Assembly (NCBI GenBank): GCA_002347265.1
Contig: DDYB01000025.1
Span: forward strand, 1 to 64,000
DNA length: 64,000 nucleotides
Reading direction: 5' to 3'
From: Desulfobacteraceae bacterium UBA2245
Lineage (GTDB): Bacteria > Desulfobacterota > Desulfobacteria > Desulfobacterales > UBA2245
Shown here: positions 43,394 to 51,409 of the stretch, one piece after another
Position numbering within the stretch: position 1 is the stretch's first letter
How the letters are laid out: each line of letters begins with the position of its first letter
The notes under the pieces: generated by a model
Seen by the model: only the letters and a program-made list of their open reading frames with translations
Told to the model about the DNA's origin: nothing
Databases searched by the model: none
Translations under genes and position numbers: made by a program

Positions 43394-43873
43394 ATGGATG
43401 ATGAATTGACGTCCGAAGAACTCCGGCTGGTTGAACTGCTGCGGCAGGAGGTTTCCGCTGCGGCCGTTCAGAAGCAATCGTTCAAAGCCCGTCAGCCGCT
43501 TCCGACGGCCTCGCCTCGGAAGGCGCCGCAGGAACCGTCCGCCGGGATCATCGACGTTGCCGAACTCAGGCAAAGGGCGATGACTGAATTCATTGAGTTT
43601 AAAAGCCGGTTTTCGGGCCTCAAGGACGATGATCCCGCCGCGCTGTACCAGGAACTGGAAAAACTGGCGAACCAGGCGGAAAAGCTGAAAACCACGCTTG
43701 AAACCTACCTGAGGCACAGTAAGGCCGATGACGCCAGACAGGCGGTATCCGATATGGTTGCCAGGGGAATTTGTTTTCGGGAGATCGTTATTGACGATAT
43801 TCATTTCACCATCGACAAGTCGGGAGAAATTTCTCTGGTTTCCGACCCCAACCGCATCAGGCTGTCTTTCTGA
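43394..43873 (+). CDS. Hypothetical helical protein, 159 aa
   Basis: I do not recognise this protein. The ATG at 43394 is preceded by AGGGAGA, which is better than an in-frame ATG 48 nt earlier. It has an acidic N-terminus and a proline-rich linker (residues about 36-55). A helical segment with coiled-coil character follows (about 70-115: YQELEKLANQAEKLKTTLETYL), then a small beta-rich end (EIVIDDIHFTIDKSGEI). No signal peptide. It stands divergent from the SnoaL-like gene. Confidence 0.65.
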   Translation: MDDELTSEELRLVELLRQEVSAAAVQKQSFKARQPLPTASPRKAPQEPSAGIIDVAELRQRAMTEFIEFKSRFSGLKDDDPAALYQELEKLANQAEKLKTTLETYLRHSKADDARQAVSDMVARGICFREIVIDDIHFTIDKSGEISLVSDPNRIRLSF

Positions 43874-44205
43874 TCCCGGCCACAGTCACATGACGCCGCG
43901 CTGATGTGCCTTGTTGCATCCCGGATGGATTTTTGATACTTAAAAACTATCGGCATGCAACTTCGGCGGCTGAATTTCCGTTTTTTTCCTTTGTTTCAAC
44001 AGCGCGGGTGAAAAGGCAGCCGCTTAACGCCGAAGATGCGCTTACGAGCCATACATGCGTTGTGTCCGCAAGTGAACTCCCGTGAGCCGGGCGATGAACC
44101 CGTTGGTTCCGCCCCTCGATCCGATCAGTGGAAGCCATTGTTCTTTCAAATGCATTCATCATTTTTTCACCAGAAGGACAACCGAGGTCCTGAAAGGAGA
44201 GATTC
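43874..44205. other. Intergenic region between two orphan genes
   Basis: 332 nt. I see no ORF, terminator or regulatory element that I can support, apart from an AAAGGAGA ribosome-binding site at its end (44193-44200). Confidence 0.4.
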
Positions 44206-44568
44206 ATGACGAAGCAGTTTTCCTTTACCAAGTATGAAAACGAAATCATGGCTGATTTCAGAGAAAGGCTCAACAAGGCGGAATCTACCGAGGACGTGAA
44301 AAAGTTCTTTGCCTATACCATCAAATCGTTAATGGAAAACATATTTGGGGACAAGCTGGATTTCCGGCTTGATGACGTCGTTCTGACAACCGGGGAGGAG
44401 CCTTATTACAGCCTGAACGAACGGCTTCTGAAGGTTGGGGAATTTCAGGGGGCCTGGAGCGATTCAGACCTGCCGCGGGTGCTGGCCCGGCTGGCCGGTT
44501 CAGCCCTGAAGCGATACAGACATCTTGAAAAAAACCCGGGAAAGACGGAATCCAAGATTCGCATGTAA
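44206..44568 (+). CDS. Hypothetical protein, 120 aa
   Basis: I do not recognise this protein. It has a good AAAGGAGA ribosome-binding site, no signal peptide and a compact charged sequence (NKAESTEDVKKFFAYTIKSL, SDSDLPRVLARLAGSALKRYR). The basic last 20 residues could bind nucleic acid, but this is only a composition remark. It lies 61 nt before the MBL hydrolase and may share its transcript. Confidence 0.65.
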   Translation: MTKQFSFTKYENEIMADFRERLNKAESTEDVKKFFAYTIKSLMENIFGDKLDFRLDDVVLTTGEEPYYSLNERLLKVGEFQGAWSDSDLPRVLARLAGSALKRYRHLEKNPGKTESKIRM

Positions 44569-44629
44569 TTCGAACTTCCGGAATCAAGGTCAGGATTTTT
44601 TGTTTTCCGAAGGTTTCTCCGGAGGGGTC

Positions 44630-45388
44630 ATGAAGTTTACCATTCTGGGCACGGGAACCGCCGCGCTCTGCCGTTCAAGGGCCTGTTGCGCCTATCATGT
44701 GGTGAAAACCGGCGGCGGAGTGGGCATCGACATGGGGGCGGGCGTTCTGGCCCGATACTGCGATGCGGGCATCGATTTCATGGAACTGGATGCTCTGGTG
44801 CTCACCCATCCCGCCCATGTGGATCATGTCGGGGACCTGCCCATGCTGCTGTTCTCCATGAACTACACTCCCGGAAGGATTCGAAAACGGCCTTTGCCGA
44901 TCTATGTGCCAAAAGGGGAGGGCGGATTTATAAAACGGGTTTTCGATGCCTTTCCCAAGTCGCATCCCAAGAACTTTGAGGTTCCGGTGTTCGAGGTCGA
45001 GGAAAAGGCTTACAACCTGGGGGGGCTGGTTTTTAATTTTGTTTCCATGACGCATGGAACGGTTCCGGCTGTCGGGGTCCGGATCGAGGATAACGGCAGG
45101 CAGGTTGCCGTCACCGGGGATACCGAGGCCGGTCCATGGGTGGTGAGGCTTCTCAGGGATGTCGATCTGGCCGTGATGCACTGCGCTTTCGCTGAAGGCT
45201 ACGGGGGGCCGGAAACGCATTTAAACGGAGTTTCCACGGGACGGATGGCGGCAGAGGCCCAGGTCCGGCGTCTGATCGTTACGCACCGGTATCCGCTGGG
45301 AACCGATGCCGAGGTGCTGTCTCAAATCCGGCAATCCTACGGGGGGCCGGTGTCCTTTGCCGTGGATCTGGATGCCCATGTCCTGTAG
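44630..45388 (+). CDS. Metallo-beta-lactamase-fold hydrolase, RNase Z-like
   Basis: 252 aa from the ATG at 44630, with CGGAGG just upstream. The N-terminus ILGTGTAA is typical of the RNase Z/ElaC branch. The zinc motif reads LTHPAHVDHVGDL, with one extra residue between the first and second histidines compared with THxHxDH. Downstream metal residues are SMTHGT, AVTGDTE and IVTHRYP. It probably acts on an organic ester or phosphate or on RNA. The altered motif makes the metal sites uncertain. Confidence 0.82.
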   Translation: MKFTILGTGTAALCRSRACCAYHVVKTGGGVGIDMGAGVLARYCDAGIDFMELDALVLTHPAHVDHVGDLPMLLFSMNYTPGRIRKRPLPIYVPKGEGGFIKRVFDAFPKSHPKNFEVPVFEVEEKAYNLGGLVFNFVSMTHGTVPAVGVRIEDNGRQVAVTGDTEAGPWVVRLLRDVDLAVMHCAFAEGYGGPETHLNGVSTGRMAAEAQVRRLIVTHRYPLGTDAEVLSQIRQSYGGPVSFAVDLDAHVL

Positions 45389-45540
45389 TTTTCAGCGGCA
45401 ATCCCCGGACAACATTTTCCCATGACCTTTCACTTCCCGCCTGTTGACTCAAGCAGAAAAATGTGATTGACAGAGGAGCATTTTTTAGCCCTGAAAATGC
45501 CATCTATCGAAACATTTCGCAAACGGAAGCCGCACAGACA

Positions 45541-46539
45541 ATGATAAACAGAGGAAAAGCGCTGACCGGTCTTCTCCTGTCGGTTATTCTGATTGTGCCT
45601 GTCGTTTCATGGATCCGCTTGAGCATTTCGGAAAAACCGATCTGGTCCGTCAGCATATACGCCGGAACCGGACCCTTTGATTTACATCCCCATCCGCTGG
45701 TTCCGCGGCATCCGGTGATCAGCGCATCGGATATCACGGACGCGCCTTCGGATTTTGTGGCCGATCCGTTCATGGTTTGCGTTCAGAACCGCTGGTATAT
45801 GTTTTTTGAGACGCTCACCGCCGCTTCCGGACAGGGAGACATCGCCCTGGCCTCGAGCGATGACGGCATCCACTGGCGGTATGAGCGGATCGTTCTCGAC
45901 GAGCCGTTTCATCTTTCCTACCCCTATGTTTTTGAATGGAACGGGGCCTGGTACATGATTCCGGAAAGCCGCAGCGCATCATCCGTCCGGCTTTACAGGT
46001 CGGATGCGTTCCCCTTTGAGTGGCGGTTTGCCGGCGAGTTGATTTCCGGGGCTTACTCAGATCCGTCCATCGTATTCAAGGACGGGCGGTGGTGGCTGTT
46101 TGTACTCAAGGACCTGGACACCCTGCTGCTGTTTCAGGCCGAAAACCTGTCCGGCCCCTGGACGGAGCATCCCCGGAGTCCTCTGGTGTCGCGGGACCGC
46201 AATGTGGCCAGACCCGGCGGAAGGATGATCGTTTATCAGGACCGCATCATCCGCTATGCGCAGGACGGGGACCCCGTATACGGCATTGCCATCCGGGCGT
46301 TTGTGGTGGACGAGATCACCCCGGAGACCTACCGCGAACACGAGGTGTTGAATGCGGTCCTGCCGGTGGCGTCCGGAAGCGGATGGAACGCAGCCGGAAT
46401 GCACAATATCGATCCGCATCAGACCGGTGAGGGTCAATGGATCGCCTGCGTGGACGGCAAGCGGAAGTCCGGGGCCTTCGAACCGGGAAAAGGGGCCCGC
46501 CGCCTCGTGGACCGGATCAGACGTCTGGCCAATTTCTGA
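45541..46539 (+). CDS. GIPC-transferase-like / GH43-like beta-propeller protein
   Basis: 332 aa. One N-terminal membrane anchor (GLLLSVILIVPVVSWIRLS) precedes a propeller of repeated motifs such as FVADPFMVCVQNRWYMFFE, SYPYVFEWNGAWYMIPES and YSDPSIVFKDGRWWLFV. These resemble five-bladed propellers of GH43/GH62 and of the glucosamine inositolphosphorylceramide transferase family. Its catalytic role is uncertain. A frame opening 78 nt earlier is also possible. It is convergent with a beta-helix protein gene, which suggests surface-polysaccharide work. Confidence 0.72.
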   Translation: MINRGKALTGLLLSVILIVPVVSWIRLSISEKPIWSVSIYAGTGPFDLHPHPLVPRHPVISASDITDAPSDFVADPFMVCVQNRWYMFFETLTAASGQGDIALASSDDGIHWRYERIVLDEPFHLSYPYVFEWNGAWYMIPESRSASSVRLYRSDAFPFEWRFAGELISGAYSDPSIVFKDGRWWLFVLKDLDTLLLFQAENLSGPWTEHPRSPLVSRDRNVARPGGRMIVYQDRIIRYAQDGDPVYGIAIRAFVVDEITPETYREHEVLNAVLPVASGSGWNAAGMHNIDPHQTGEGQWIACVDGKRKSGAFEPGKGARRLVDRIRRLANF

Positions 46540-46567
46540 GAGTCAAGTACCGCCGGCCTGCCATGGG

Positions 46568-48340
46568 TTATTCCGATTTCTGAATCAGAAGCCTGCGCTG
46601 GGCCTGGTAAAGGGAGGGTATGCTCAGGCCGGAGCGGTTCAACCCCTCAACCGTCATCCAGGCATTTTGACGGTCCGCGGTTTCGCCCCCCACCTTGACG
46701 GGCTTATCCCCCTGCCGCCGAAGACCGACAAAGAAAGCCTGGGGGAAATGTTCGAACATCGTTTCCGGCGTGCCGGACGAGGTGCTCGGGTAGTCGTAGG
46801 TCCGCGCAAATTCGTCATCCTTTGCACACTTGTAGCATTCCATGCGCCCGGGCGCCTGAATGTTCCAGAAGACATTCCGCACCCCCGCGTGGGGAAGGAC
46901 GCTCTGGTCTCCTCCGGGGCAGAGATAGAATCCCCGAAGCTCCTCGAAAAGATTTTCATAAGGGAACATGCCGTGAAAATCGATCGCGGCGTCCGTCCCG
47001 TCAACAGTATTCCAGCCTTCATAATGGTTTTCGCAGTCCGAAATCACATTGCCCGAGGCCCACATCTTGAGCGTGACCGGATGAACCATTCTGGAAAAAA
47101 AATGCGCGCGCCGCACCAGAATGCCATGGCTCTGGGCGATGGTGACTCCGGCATGCCCGCTGAGGCCTTGAAATGAAATATCCTGAACCGTGAAATCCGC
47201 GCTGCGGCTGATGATGATTCCCTGGGTGAGATCCTTGACGACGACGTCCCGGACCCATCCGTCGCAGGCATGGCTGAACCACAGGGCGCCCCAGAGATAA
47301 TCCTGTTCCTTGGCGGTTCGAATGACGGAACCATCGGCGGCCGGATGGGGCTTGTGGTGCCGGTAATCTCCAGGCCAGCTGCTTTCAAAGCGCAGGTGTT
47401 CGATGCCAACGCCTTTTACGCCGTTGAAGGAAAAAATGCGGGGATTGTAGCGGATGAACTGATCGAATCTGGCGGGTTTTGCCAGGCGGATGGTCTTTTT
47501 GTCAATGATCCGGTCGATCTTGACGATCCATGAGATTCTGCCGGCGGCCCCGCCGAAGGTGTCGTTCTGGCCCGGGACCAGCCGGAAGGGAGAGGTCAAT
47601 TGGGCCGCGATATCCACTTTGGTTGAATCCGGACGGCTTTCGTCGATCAGAGGATCGCAGAATTCGATGATCACGGGCTGTCCAGCAAACAGACGGGAAG
47701 TGTCCGAAACCGCAACCGTTTTCTGCCCGCGGTGGATGGTTTCCGTGTAGTGGGCCAGTTCATGCTTGACCTCGGCGCCCATGACGGCTACGGCGGTCCG
47801 GTGGCGGGCCTCGTTTGCAGCCGGGACCGTTCCCAGACGGCGGACCGTGTCGTCGGGCGCCGGCGCGGCCATGTAAAGAATCGTTCCGTCGGGTCCGGAT
47901 CCCTGGCCCCGGAGAATCACATGGCTGTCTGCGATACAGAGAAACGGCGCATTGACGGCCGGGTGAACCTCGTAACGGCCGGAAGGCAGAAAAACAACCC
48001 CGCCGCCGGCCTCGCCGGCCGCATCGATTGCGGCCTGAATGGCCGCCGTGTCGTCTTTGCCGTCATCCGGAACCGCTCCAAACCGGGAAGCGGCGACGTC
48101 AAACACCGGTCCCGGAACGTCCGGAAGGGGCTTGTCTCCCATGGCGTATCCGGCCCGTGAAAAATCGGGAAGCCGGTTGCCCGTCGGGCCGTTTTGCACG
48201 TATTCTTTCCAGACATTCGGAACCCATTCGCCTTGACCGGCCTCGGATGCCCGGGCCGCTCCGGAACCCAAGCAGAACAAAAAGATGGCAAGGCCCGCCA
48301 TCGACCGACGAAGGTTTTGCAGGTCGAACCCGTTTTTCAA
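46568..48340 (-). CDS. Exported right-handed beta-helix protein (pectate-lyase-3-like)
   Basis: 590 aa with a Sec signal (SMAGLAIFLFCLGSGAARA). The fold starts with the classic DDGKDDTAAIQAAIDAAGEAGGG motif, then GGVVFLPSGRYEV, and continues through parallel-helix repeats typical of GH55/pectate-lyase-like proteins. Residues likely to be catalytic cannot be assigned. The C-terminal part (TRTYDYPSTSSGTPE onward) matches no family I know. It is monocistronic and minus-strand, next to the acyltransferase genes. Confidence 0.8.
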   Translation of the reverse strand: MKNGFDLQNLRRSMAGLAIFLFCLGSGAARASEAGQGEWVPNVWKEYVQNGPTGNRLPDFSRAGYAMGDKPLPDVPGPVFDVAASRFGAVPDDGKDDTAAIQAAIDAAGEAGGGVVFLPSGRYEVHPAVNAPFLCIADSHVILRGQGSGPDGTILYMAAPAPDDTVRRLGTVPAANEARHRTAVAVMGAEVKHELAHYTETIHRGQKTVAVSDTSRLFAGQPVIIEFCDPLIDESRPDSTKVDIAAQLTSPFRLVPGQNDTFGGAAGRISWIVKIDRIIDKKTIRLAKPARFDQFIRYNPRIFSFNGVKGVGIEHLRFESSWPGDYRHHKPHPAADGSVIRTAKEQDYLWGALWFSHACDGWVRDVVVKDLTQGIIISRSADFTVQDISFQGLSGHAGVTIAQSHGILVRRAHFFSRMVHPVTLKMWASGNVISDCENHYEGWNTVDGTDAAIDFHGMFPYENLFEELRGFYLCPGGDQSVLPHAGVRNVFWNIQAPGRMECYKCAKDDEFARTYDYPSTSSGTPETMFEHFPQAFFVGLRRQGDKPVKVGGETADRQNAWMTVEGLNRSGLSIPSLYQAQRRLLIQKSE

Positions 48341-48757
48341 AGCGATATCTCCTTGAGACCCGGCCGGTTTCGCGTGTTTTCAGGTTTTGAATTCAAAATG
48401 CGCTTGAGCCTGTCTGAAGCTGCCGCGACACGGCAAGGAAGATCATATTCGCGGGGGATTGTCAATCCTTCGGCATGCAATCCAATAACGGCCCGGCGCC
48501 GGTCATTTTCCATTTGACACGGACCGCAAATCCCTATAAATTCTTTAAAATTTCTGTCTTTGCAGCTTTTGGGCAGGAAACTTAATGAACCGAAAGGACG
48601 TCACGCCTTCCCGGATCCGACAATTCAGCATCTCTTCCGCATATTCAGGCGGCCGCGGGAAAATTGAATTCCAGCATAAAATTCCATGTATATGATTCAA
48701 TCAAACAGCGTCATCCTTTGGCGGTTCAAATGCGGATTTTAATTCCGTCTGTACGCT
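48341..48757. other. Divergent intergenic region, beta-helix gene to MBOAT gene
   Basis: 417 nt with a candidate promoter at 48514-48542 and a long leader to the MBOAT start. No ORF or riboswitch that I can support. Confidence 0.45.
48514..48542 (+). promoter_or_regulatory. Candidate promoter upstream of the MBOAT gene
   Basis: TTGACA at 48514-48519 with TAAATT at 48537-48542, 17 nt spacing, or TATAAA at 48535 with 15 nt. The -10 assignment is ambiguous. It would leave a leader of about 210 nt. Confidence 0.4.
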
Positions 48758-50197
48758 ATGTTATTTAATTCTCTTCAATTTCCTTTTTTCTTTCTGACCG
48801 TTGTCGGCCTCTATTTTGCGATCCCGCACCGGTTCCGATGGATCATGCTGCTTGCGGCCAGCTACTATTTTTATATGTGCTGGAAGATCGAGTACATCGT
48901 GCTGATCATTGGTTCCACGCTGATCGACTATTTTGCGGCCCTGAAGATGTCCAGGGTTTCCGGCAGAAAGGAAAAGCGGAAATATCTGATGCTCAGCCTG
49001 GCATCCAATCTGGGCATTCTGTTCTTTTTCAAGTATTTCAACTTCGTCAGCAGATCCGTTGCGGATGCGTTCAGCGCATGGAACATTTTTTACGACGCGC
49101 CGCTGTTCGATGTACTGTTGCCGGTGGGGATTTCCTTTTATACCTTTCAGACGCTCAGCTACACCATCGATGTGTACAATGGCCGTATTCCGGCCGAAAA
49201 ACACCTGGGGATATTTGCGCTGTATGTGGCGTTCTGGCCCCAGTTGGTGGCCGGGCCGATCGAGCGGACCCACCATCTGCTGCCTCAGTTCCGGCAGCGG
49301 CATGCGTTTGATTGCCGGCGTGTAACCGACGGTCTTCGGCTCATGCTCTGGGGGCTGTTCAAGAAAGTGGTCATCGCCGATCAGTTGGCCGTGTATGTCA
49401 ACCAGGTCTACAATCACGTGGACGATTATCAGGGCCCTGCGCTCATGATCGCCACCTTTTTCTTCGCCATTCAGATCTACTGCGATTTTTCAGGCTATTC
49501 GGACATGGCCGTGGGCTCTGCGAGGGTCATGGGTTATGACCTGATGGAGAACTTCAACCGGCCTTATTTTGCCAAATCCATACGCGAATTCTGGCAGCGG
49601 TGGCACATCTCCCTGTCCACCTGGTTCAGGGACTACCTGTACATTCCTCTGGGAGGAAACCGCGCTGTGAAGTGGCGCTGGTATTACAACCTGTTCATCA
49701 CCTTTCTGGTGAGCGGGCTCTGGCACGGCGCCAACTGGACATTCGCGATCTGGGGCGCTTTGCACGGATTTTTCCTGATCGTGGAAATCGCGACCGGAAA
49801 CTGCTGGCAAAAAGCGGCCAATTTTCTGTTTCCGAATGAACAAGCGTTCTGGAACAGGGCCTTTCGGGTATGCGTCACGATGATTCAGGTCTGTTTTGCC
49901 TGGATATTCTTCCGGGCCAACACGGTCGAAGATGCATTGACCATTCTTCGAAAGATGTTTCTGTTCGATTCGGACGTGTGGCTTCACGTGGTCGGAAAGG
50001 GATCTCTGGCGCTGAGCGCGATGCTGGTCCTGATTCTGCTGGCGGTCCACATGAAAGAGCGCGGTACGGCCATCCATGAGTATGTCGGGCGTTTGCCGGC
50101 CGCGGCGCGCTGGTCGGTATATGCGGCGGCTTTCTGGGCCATCGTGATTTCAGGCGTCTTCGGCGTCAAACAGGAATTTATCTATTTTCAGTTCTAA
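48758..50197 (+). CDS. MBOAT-family O-acyltransferase (AlgI-like)
   Basis: 479 aa with about ten membrane segments. MBOAT features are QLVAGPIERTHHLLPQF, REFWQRWHISLSTWFRDYLYIP and the invariant histidine in VSGLWHGANWTFAIWG (about residue 325). The family passes acetyl or acyl groups through the membrane to exported polysaccharides or peptidoglycan. The next gene starts 2 nt after its stop and encodes the usual SGNH-type partner, so they form a two-component surface acylation unit. Confidence 0.9.
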   Translation: MLFNSLQFPFFFLTVVGLYFAIPHRFRWIMLLAASYYFYMCWKIEYIVLIIGSTLIDYFAALKMSRVSGRKEKRKYLMLSLASNLGILFFFKYFNFVSRSVADAFSAWNIFYDAPLFDVLLPVGISFYTFQTLSYTIDVYNGRIPAEKHLGIFALYVAFWPQLVAGPIERTHHLLPQFRQRHAFDCRRVTDGLRLMLWGLFKKVVIADQLAVYVNQVYNHVDDYQGPALMIATFFFAIQIYCDFSGYSDMAVGSARVMGYDLMENFNRPYFAKSIREFWQRWHISLSTWFRDYLYIPLGGNRAVKWRWYYNLFITFLVSGLWHGANWTFAIWGALHGFFLIVEIATGNCWQKAANFLFPNEQAFWNRAFRVCVTMIQVCFAWIFFRANTVEDALTILRKMFLFDSDVWLHVVGKGSLALSAMLVLILLAVHMKERGTAIHEYVGRLPAAARWSVYAAAFWAIVISGVFGVKQEFIYFQF

Positions 50198-50199
50198 AC

Positions 50200-51201
50200 A
50201 TGCAGACCAGAAAATTCATCATAAAGCTGCTGGCATTCGGCCTTCTCAACCTCGGAATCATGGCGGTTCTGCTGGCGGGTTTTTCCGGCCGTACCCGGGA
50301 TATTCACCTGAACAACTGGGATACCGAGTCGAACCTGCTGATGATGGGCCGAAATACGCATTACGATGTGGCGATTCTCGGCACCTCGAGAGGCCGCGTG
50401 TTTTCCCGGGATGCCAACCACCGGATGCTGGAAGAAATCCTGGGCAAAAAGGTGATCAATCTGTCCAAGGGCGGCGGCGGAGGCCTGATGCCCGCCGAGT
50501 TGCATCTTTCGTATTTTTTCGATCAGGGAAACACCGTGGACCACGTCGTCTATCTGGTGGATCCGGATGTGTTCTTCTGCTCCATCAACAATGAGAACAA
50601 TAATTTTTTCCTGTGCGACGAGCCGTTCGAGCTTTCCATGCTCTGGAAGCTCATCGTCCGACGGTATCCTGCGGACCGCATATTTTCATACCTGCAGATG
50701 ATCGCCAGAGACGACTGGGAAAACTTTACCCGTTACAGCGCTCCGGGGTTGACCGAAGGAACGCTCGATGTGATCGATCCGGAGAAGCTGGAAGAGGCCA
50801 GGGCCCATTACCTGAGCCAGTATACGGATGAAAATTTTAAAAAATACAGCCGGATCGTGGACACCATCAATGCCCTGGTCAAAAAGAACAACACCCGGAT
50901 CACCTATGTCATGCTGCCGCTGCTGATCGATCATTTTCCGGGCGTCGAGCAGGTGGACCGGAAATTAAACGATGTCGCCCGCGAGGAACACGTGAATTAC
51001 TGCAACCTCGTGGAATCAATGCAGGACCGGAAATACTATTACGATCACATGCACTTCAACAAAGCCGGTATCGCTTATTTCGCCGGCGCCTACCTGGATC
51101 CGATCCTTCGGGGAAAAATCGTGAAATTCGACAACCGGACCGGCGACAGCGTCGGCCTGGTCACTTCCCGGGCAAAAGCAAAGTCACAGCAGGCGAATTA
51201 A
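50200..51201 (+). CDS. Membrane-anchored SGNH-like partner of the MBOAT enzyme
   Basis: 333 aa with one N-terminal membrane anchor (IIKLLAFGLLNLGIMAVLLAG) and a periplasmic SGNH-like domain. The block I motif reads AILGTSRGRVF, a serine position with a preceding GT. The C-terminal block is YYDHMHFNKAG with the Asp and His of the triad. It likely transfers the acyl group from the MBOAT enzyme to a periplasmic glycan. The acceptor is unknown. Confidence 0.82.
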   Translation: MQTRKFIIKLLAFGLLNLGIMAVLLAGFSGRTRDIHLNNWDTESNLLMMGRNTHYDVAILGTSRGRVFSRDANHRMLEEILGKKVINLSKGGGGGLMPAELHLSYFFDQGNTVDHVVYLVDPDVFFCSINNENNNFFLCDEPFELSMLWKLIVRRYPADRIFSYLQMIARDDWENFTRYSAPGLTEGTLDVIDPEKLEEARAHYLSQYTDENFKKYSRIVDTINALVKKNNTRITYVMLPLLIDHFPGVEQVDRKLNDVAREEHVNYCNLVESMQDRKYYYDHMHFNKAGIAYFAGAYLDPILRGKIVKFDNRTGDSVGLVTSRAKAKSQQAN

Positions 51202-51409
51202 CCCGTACCAGGGTAAAGTAAATTCCGGGATAATCCGATATAAAATGGAGCCGGACAGAAGAAAAAAACTGTCCGCGGATAAAAAAAACTGCAAAACCTG
51301 CACCAAGGTACAATAGCCTTTGGGGGAAAAGTATATAAAATGGCTTTGTACGAAGTGGAAATTTTATCAACCTGACCCATCTAACCGATTAATATAAGGA
51401 GGCGCTCTT

